Positions 61,789-64,000 of a DNA stretch of 64,000 bases are shown in pieces. The stretch comes from Purshia tridentata. Its lineage: Eukaryota > Streptophyta > Magnoliopsida > Rosales > Rosaceae. The stretch spans positions 62,001-126,000 of the forward strand of contig QANT01009265.1 of the NCBI GenBank assembly GCA_003254885.1, given 5' to 3'. The notes under the pieces were generated by a model. It worked only from the letters and a program-made list of their open reading frames with translations. It did not search any database and was not told the origin of the DNA. How positions within the stretch are numbered: the first letter of the stretch is position 1; each line of letters starts with the position of its first letter. The translations under genes and the position numbers were made by a program.

Positions 61789-63404
61789 CTAAGGATTTTC
61801 CGCATCACTTGAACCAGGGCGAGCATCCAGATTGAATTCCTCAGCTACATCCTCCTCTATCCTCCATCTATTAGAAATACACAACGCACATTTCAGGTCA
61901 TTCTGAACCACTGAATAGAAACAAAAGTGAAGGCTCTTATAGATTGAGTACCTTTCAAGCACAAATTTTCCTTCCTTGTACTTTTGGTTTTTGTCATGGG
62001 AAATTACCTAATAAAATTCAACATCAGTACAACTAACTAGTGTTTTCTGTTTGAGGAAAGGTAGTTCTGAGTCTACAAATAGCACTTTAAAGTAACCTCA
62101 AAGACGACACACACAAACTTTTTGGCAAACAATTCCACGATTTTAAAGTCAAGTGACCGGGGTTTAGTTTAATAGATGCGCATTTGAAGTAGATTTAAAC
62201 AAATATGCCTTCTACACACAAACATGCCTTATCTTGTCCAAGCGGTAGGATATCCTCAAGAAAATTACATTTTTTATAGGATACACTTTATTTCTACTAC
62301 AAAAATTGACACTTAAATTTTTGTAGGAGAAAAGTCCAAGAGGACCACATTTAATGATTGACATATGTATTTTCTGTGATGGTTACATCTCTTGGTTCTG
62401 TTTGGCTTGATGAAAGATGACTATTTTTAAAGGTTACTAGAATGAATTTGTTTATGATAAAATTATNTAAAATTATATCTCATTGAGCCCACAATACTGG
62501 TATATTGAAAGAAGCTTTCTGGGAGGCTGTTCAAAACAGAAAACATGTTCATTTTTATATATAAAGAAGCTTTCTGGCAGGCTGTTCAAAACAAAAAACA
62601 TGTTCATTTGTGTGTTTGTGTTTTTTTTCTTTTACTGGTGACACTCTCTAGTCCTGCTTCTACCTACCTATTCAACAACTAAAGCAGCAAACATGGAGGC
62701 AGAGGGGTGAGGGAAACATACATATTTCCAGCCAAGCATCTGTCCGCAGCAGCAGCAAAAAATATCTTCTACAGTATGCATACCAGAAAGCATCAACCTA
62801 TCTTCGTCAGGACCAAGCGTTATGTTCACCCTGGATAGAATTTTCATAGCTCAGAGATGAGAAGAATAAGAACAAAATAAAAATCAATTCAGATTTTTTC
62901 GTGGTCCATGAAAAATAATATAGCATTTTTTTTTTCTTGGAAAAGAAGAGCAAATGCAATTGCATCAAATCATATCATGTGATAAACGGTTTTTTGAGAA
63001 GGTGATAAAACAGGTTTCAAGTAGCTCATTTGTGTTCAACATTGACATCCTCACATGTCCTTTCCAAAATGAGTAGGTCTTGCACATTATCAACTACAAC
63101 GCAGATTCCATATTAAAAAAAATCATTTAGATTTGGCGATTCAATATGGCTACTCAAGAATTGTTTTACTCTGTGTTATGGTCCTCTGAAACAAACAGAA
63201 AAAAATATCAATGAAGACCTGGAAAAGGAATATACAAGTTAGTTAACTTTGCCCTAAGATCTTGTTTATTGTTAAAAAAAAAAAATTGAAAAAAAAAAAA
63301 CTGTATGTCAGCAGGAAACTGCAAGTTGAAAAATACACTAAAACCAAACGAAGAACTTACACATTGCTGAACAGATATGCCCTCCCTTTACGGCAGGTGA
63401 AAGA
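61789..63404 (-). CDS. Yippee-like zinc-binding protein, 5' part outside window
   Basis: Four minus-strand exons are visible: 63361-63404, 62722-62830, 61952-62007 and 61789-61867. The exon encoding the start and first Cys pair lies beyond the window's right end. Visible family motifs, in order, are CRKGRAYLFSN, NITLGPDEDRLMLSGMHTV, CCCCGQMLGWKY, then KNQKYKEGKFVLERWRIEED. The protein ends in a short acidic tail (about 20 residues). Exons join in frame, each with GT-AG borders. The second Cys pair of the zinc-binding Yippee fold (in CCCCG) is present. Family knowledge: small conserved eukaryotic proteins resembling the thalidomide-binding domain of cereblon; cellular role in plants is largely unknown. 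The first exon boundary before Ser-Phe-Thr-Cys matches where other plant Yippee genes are split. Confidence 0.88.
62467..62467. other. Ambiguous base
   Basis: The only N in the window, inside an AT-rich part of a Yippee-like intron. It is an assembly or heterozygosity ambiguity, not a biological feature. Confidence 0.95.
62511..62613. repeat. 55-bp tandem duplication in a Yippee intron
   Basis: A segment starting GAAGCTTTCTGG recurs after 55 bases with few changes (62511 and 62566), each copy continuing through AGGCTGTTCAAAACA and ACATGTTCATTT. It is a simple local duplication. Confidence 0.8.
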
Positions 63405-64000
63405 CTAATCACATTACAACAAACTAGAGTCAAATTATTGAATACCAAAGTTCTCTGTATGCGTAACTGAATAGCAAGGATGGAAAAGTACAAAAAGGAA
63501 GTACATACTAAAATAACTTCTAAATAAAAGATTGAGAGTAAGCTACAAGATATAGACATAAACTAAAAAAGAACACAGAGCATAGTTTGTAAAACCTTGA
63601 ACAGAAAACATATATTAACCTCTTTAATGCACACAGCTTGAACCATAAAAGCACTTACTACTTTCACAACAAAACTTTAATAGATTGGATGCAGCCTTAG
63701 TTTCCAAATTCTTATTTTTCTCTATTGCTCCCAAAGGGGAAAAACAGCTTGTCAAAGCGATGAATGGGCAGCTTCTACGCTTGGGGAATTGGTAATTTAT
63801 GAAATAGTTGATGACCTATTACTTTGCGCACATACCAAAAATTAAATATATGTTTAAGTCGTGAAATTAAATGGTTTTGACCTCCCAATGGACCCAATCT
63901 ATTGAACTAGCGCCTTTTTAGCCCTTTTAATCTTGTTGAATGCTGCGATGCATTGTAAAAAGAACCACTTAAATGCGTAGTGTGGTTGCACATGCAATCT
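63405..64000 (-). other. Yippee-like intron and right edge
   Basis: Upstream intron sequence of the Yippee-like gene, AT-rich. I found no match to the missing first exon here, so it should lie beyond 64000. Confidence 0.4.

Overview
The window is nuclear DNA of a flowering plant, almost certainly a woody or herbaceous core eudicot. The evidence is many short GT-AG introns with AT-rich interiors, plant-only families (Dof, SBP-box, AP2/ERF, DRM1, malectin-like RLP4, FRIGIDA-ESSENTIAL 1) and a plant miR156 target site. The auxin-repressed/DRM1 protein and general gene structure look Rosaceae-like (Prunus or relatives), but that is a weak inference. I find no bacterial, organellar or viral coding sequence.

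Layout: a Dof gene (+, 942-1862) and a second Dof gene of another type (-, 7544-8963) face each other. A long AT-rich spacer follows, holding a miniature LTR element (TRIM) with a duplicated end. Next come a small SPL3-type SBP gene (+, 16394-17654) with a miR156 site in its 3' UTR, a mitochondrial basic amino-acid carrier like BAC1 (-, 19250-21447) and the peroxisomal protease DEG15 (-, 22256-26986). After a degenerate tandem-repeat array come a PRC1 RING1-type E3 ligase (+, 29744-35593), a DRM1/auxin-repressed gene (-, 37281-37891), a small unrecognised intronless gene (+, 39902-40465) and a FES1-like CCCH protein (-, 42397-45938). A MITE-like element follows, then an RLP4-like malectin/LRR receptor protein (+, 49407-54443), an EAR-type ERF repressor (+, 57094-57636) and the 3' part of a Yippee gene (-, 61789 to beyond 63404). 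I reconstructed exon structures by hand from splice sites and phase. All complete multi-exon models close in frame.

The main biological point is gene order. From memory of Arabidopsis locus numbers, this one window interleaves two Arabidopsis segments: At1g28310 (DOF1.4), 28320 (DEG15), 28330 (DRM1), 28340 (RLP4), 28360/28370 (ERF12/11), and At2g33810 (SPL3), 33820 (BAC1), 33830 (DRM1 homologue), 33835 (FES1). This fits an unduplicated ancestral order that Arabidopsis later duplicated and fractionated.

The genes do not form a pathway in the operon sense. Several homologues (SPL3, RING1, FES1, DRM1) act in phase change, flowering or dormancy, but co-function here is not shown. I see no convincing undescribed system. 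The best leads are the merged synteny block, the TRIM with its duplicated LTR plus flank, the MITE with a near-identical 159-bp internal duplication, and the 1.5-kb degenerate tandem array.
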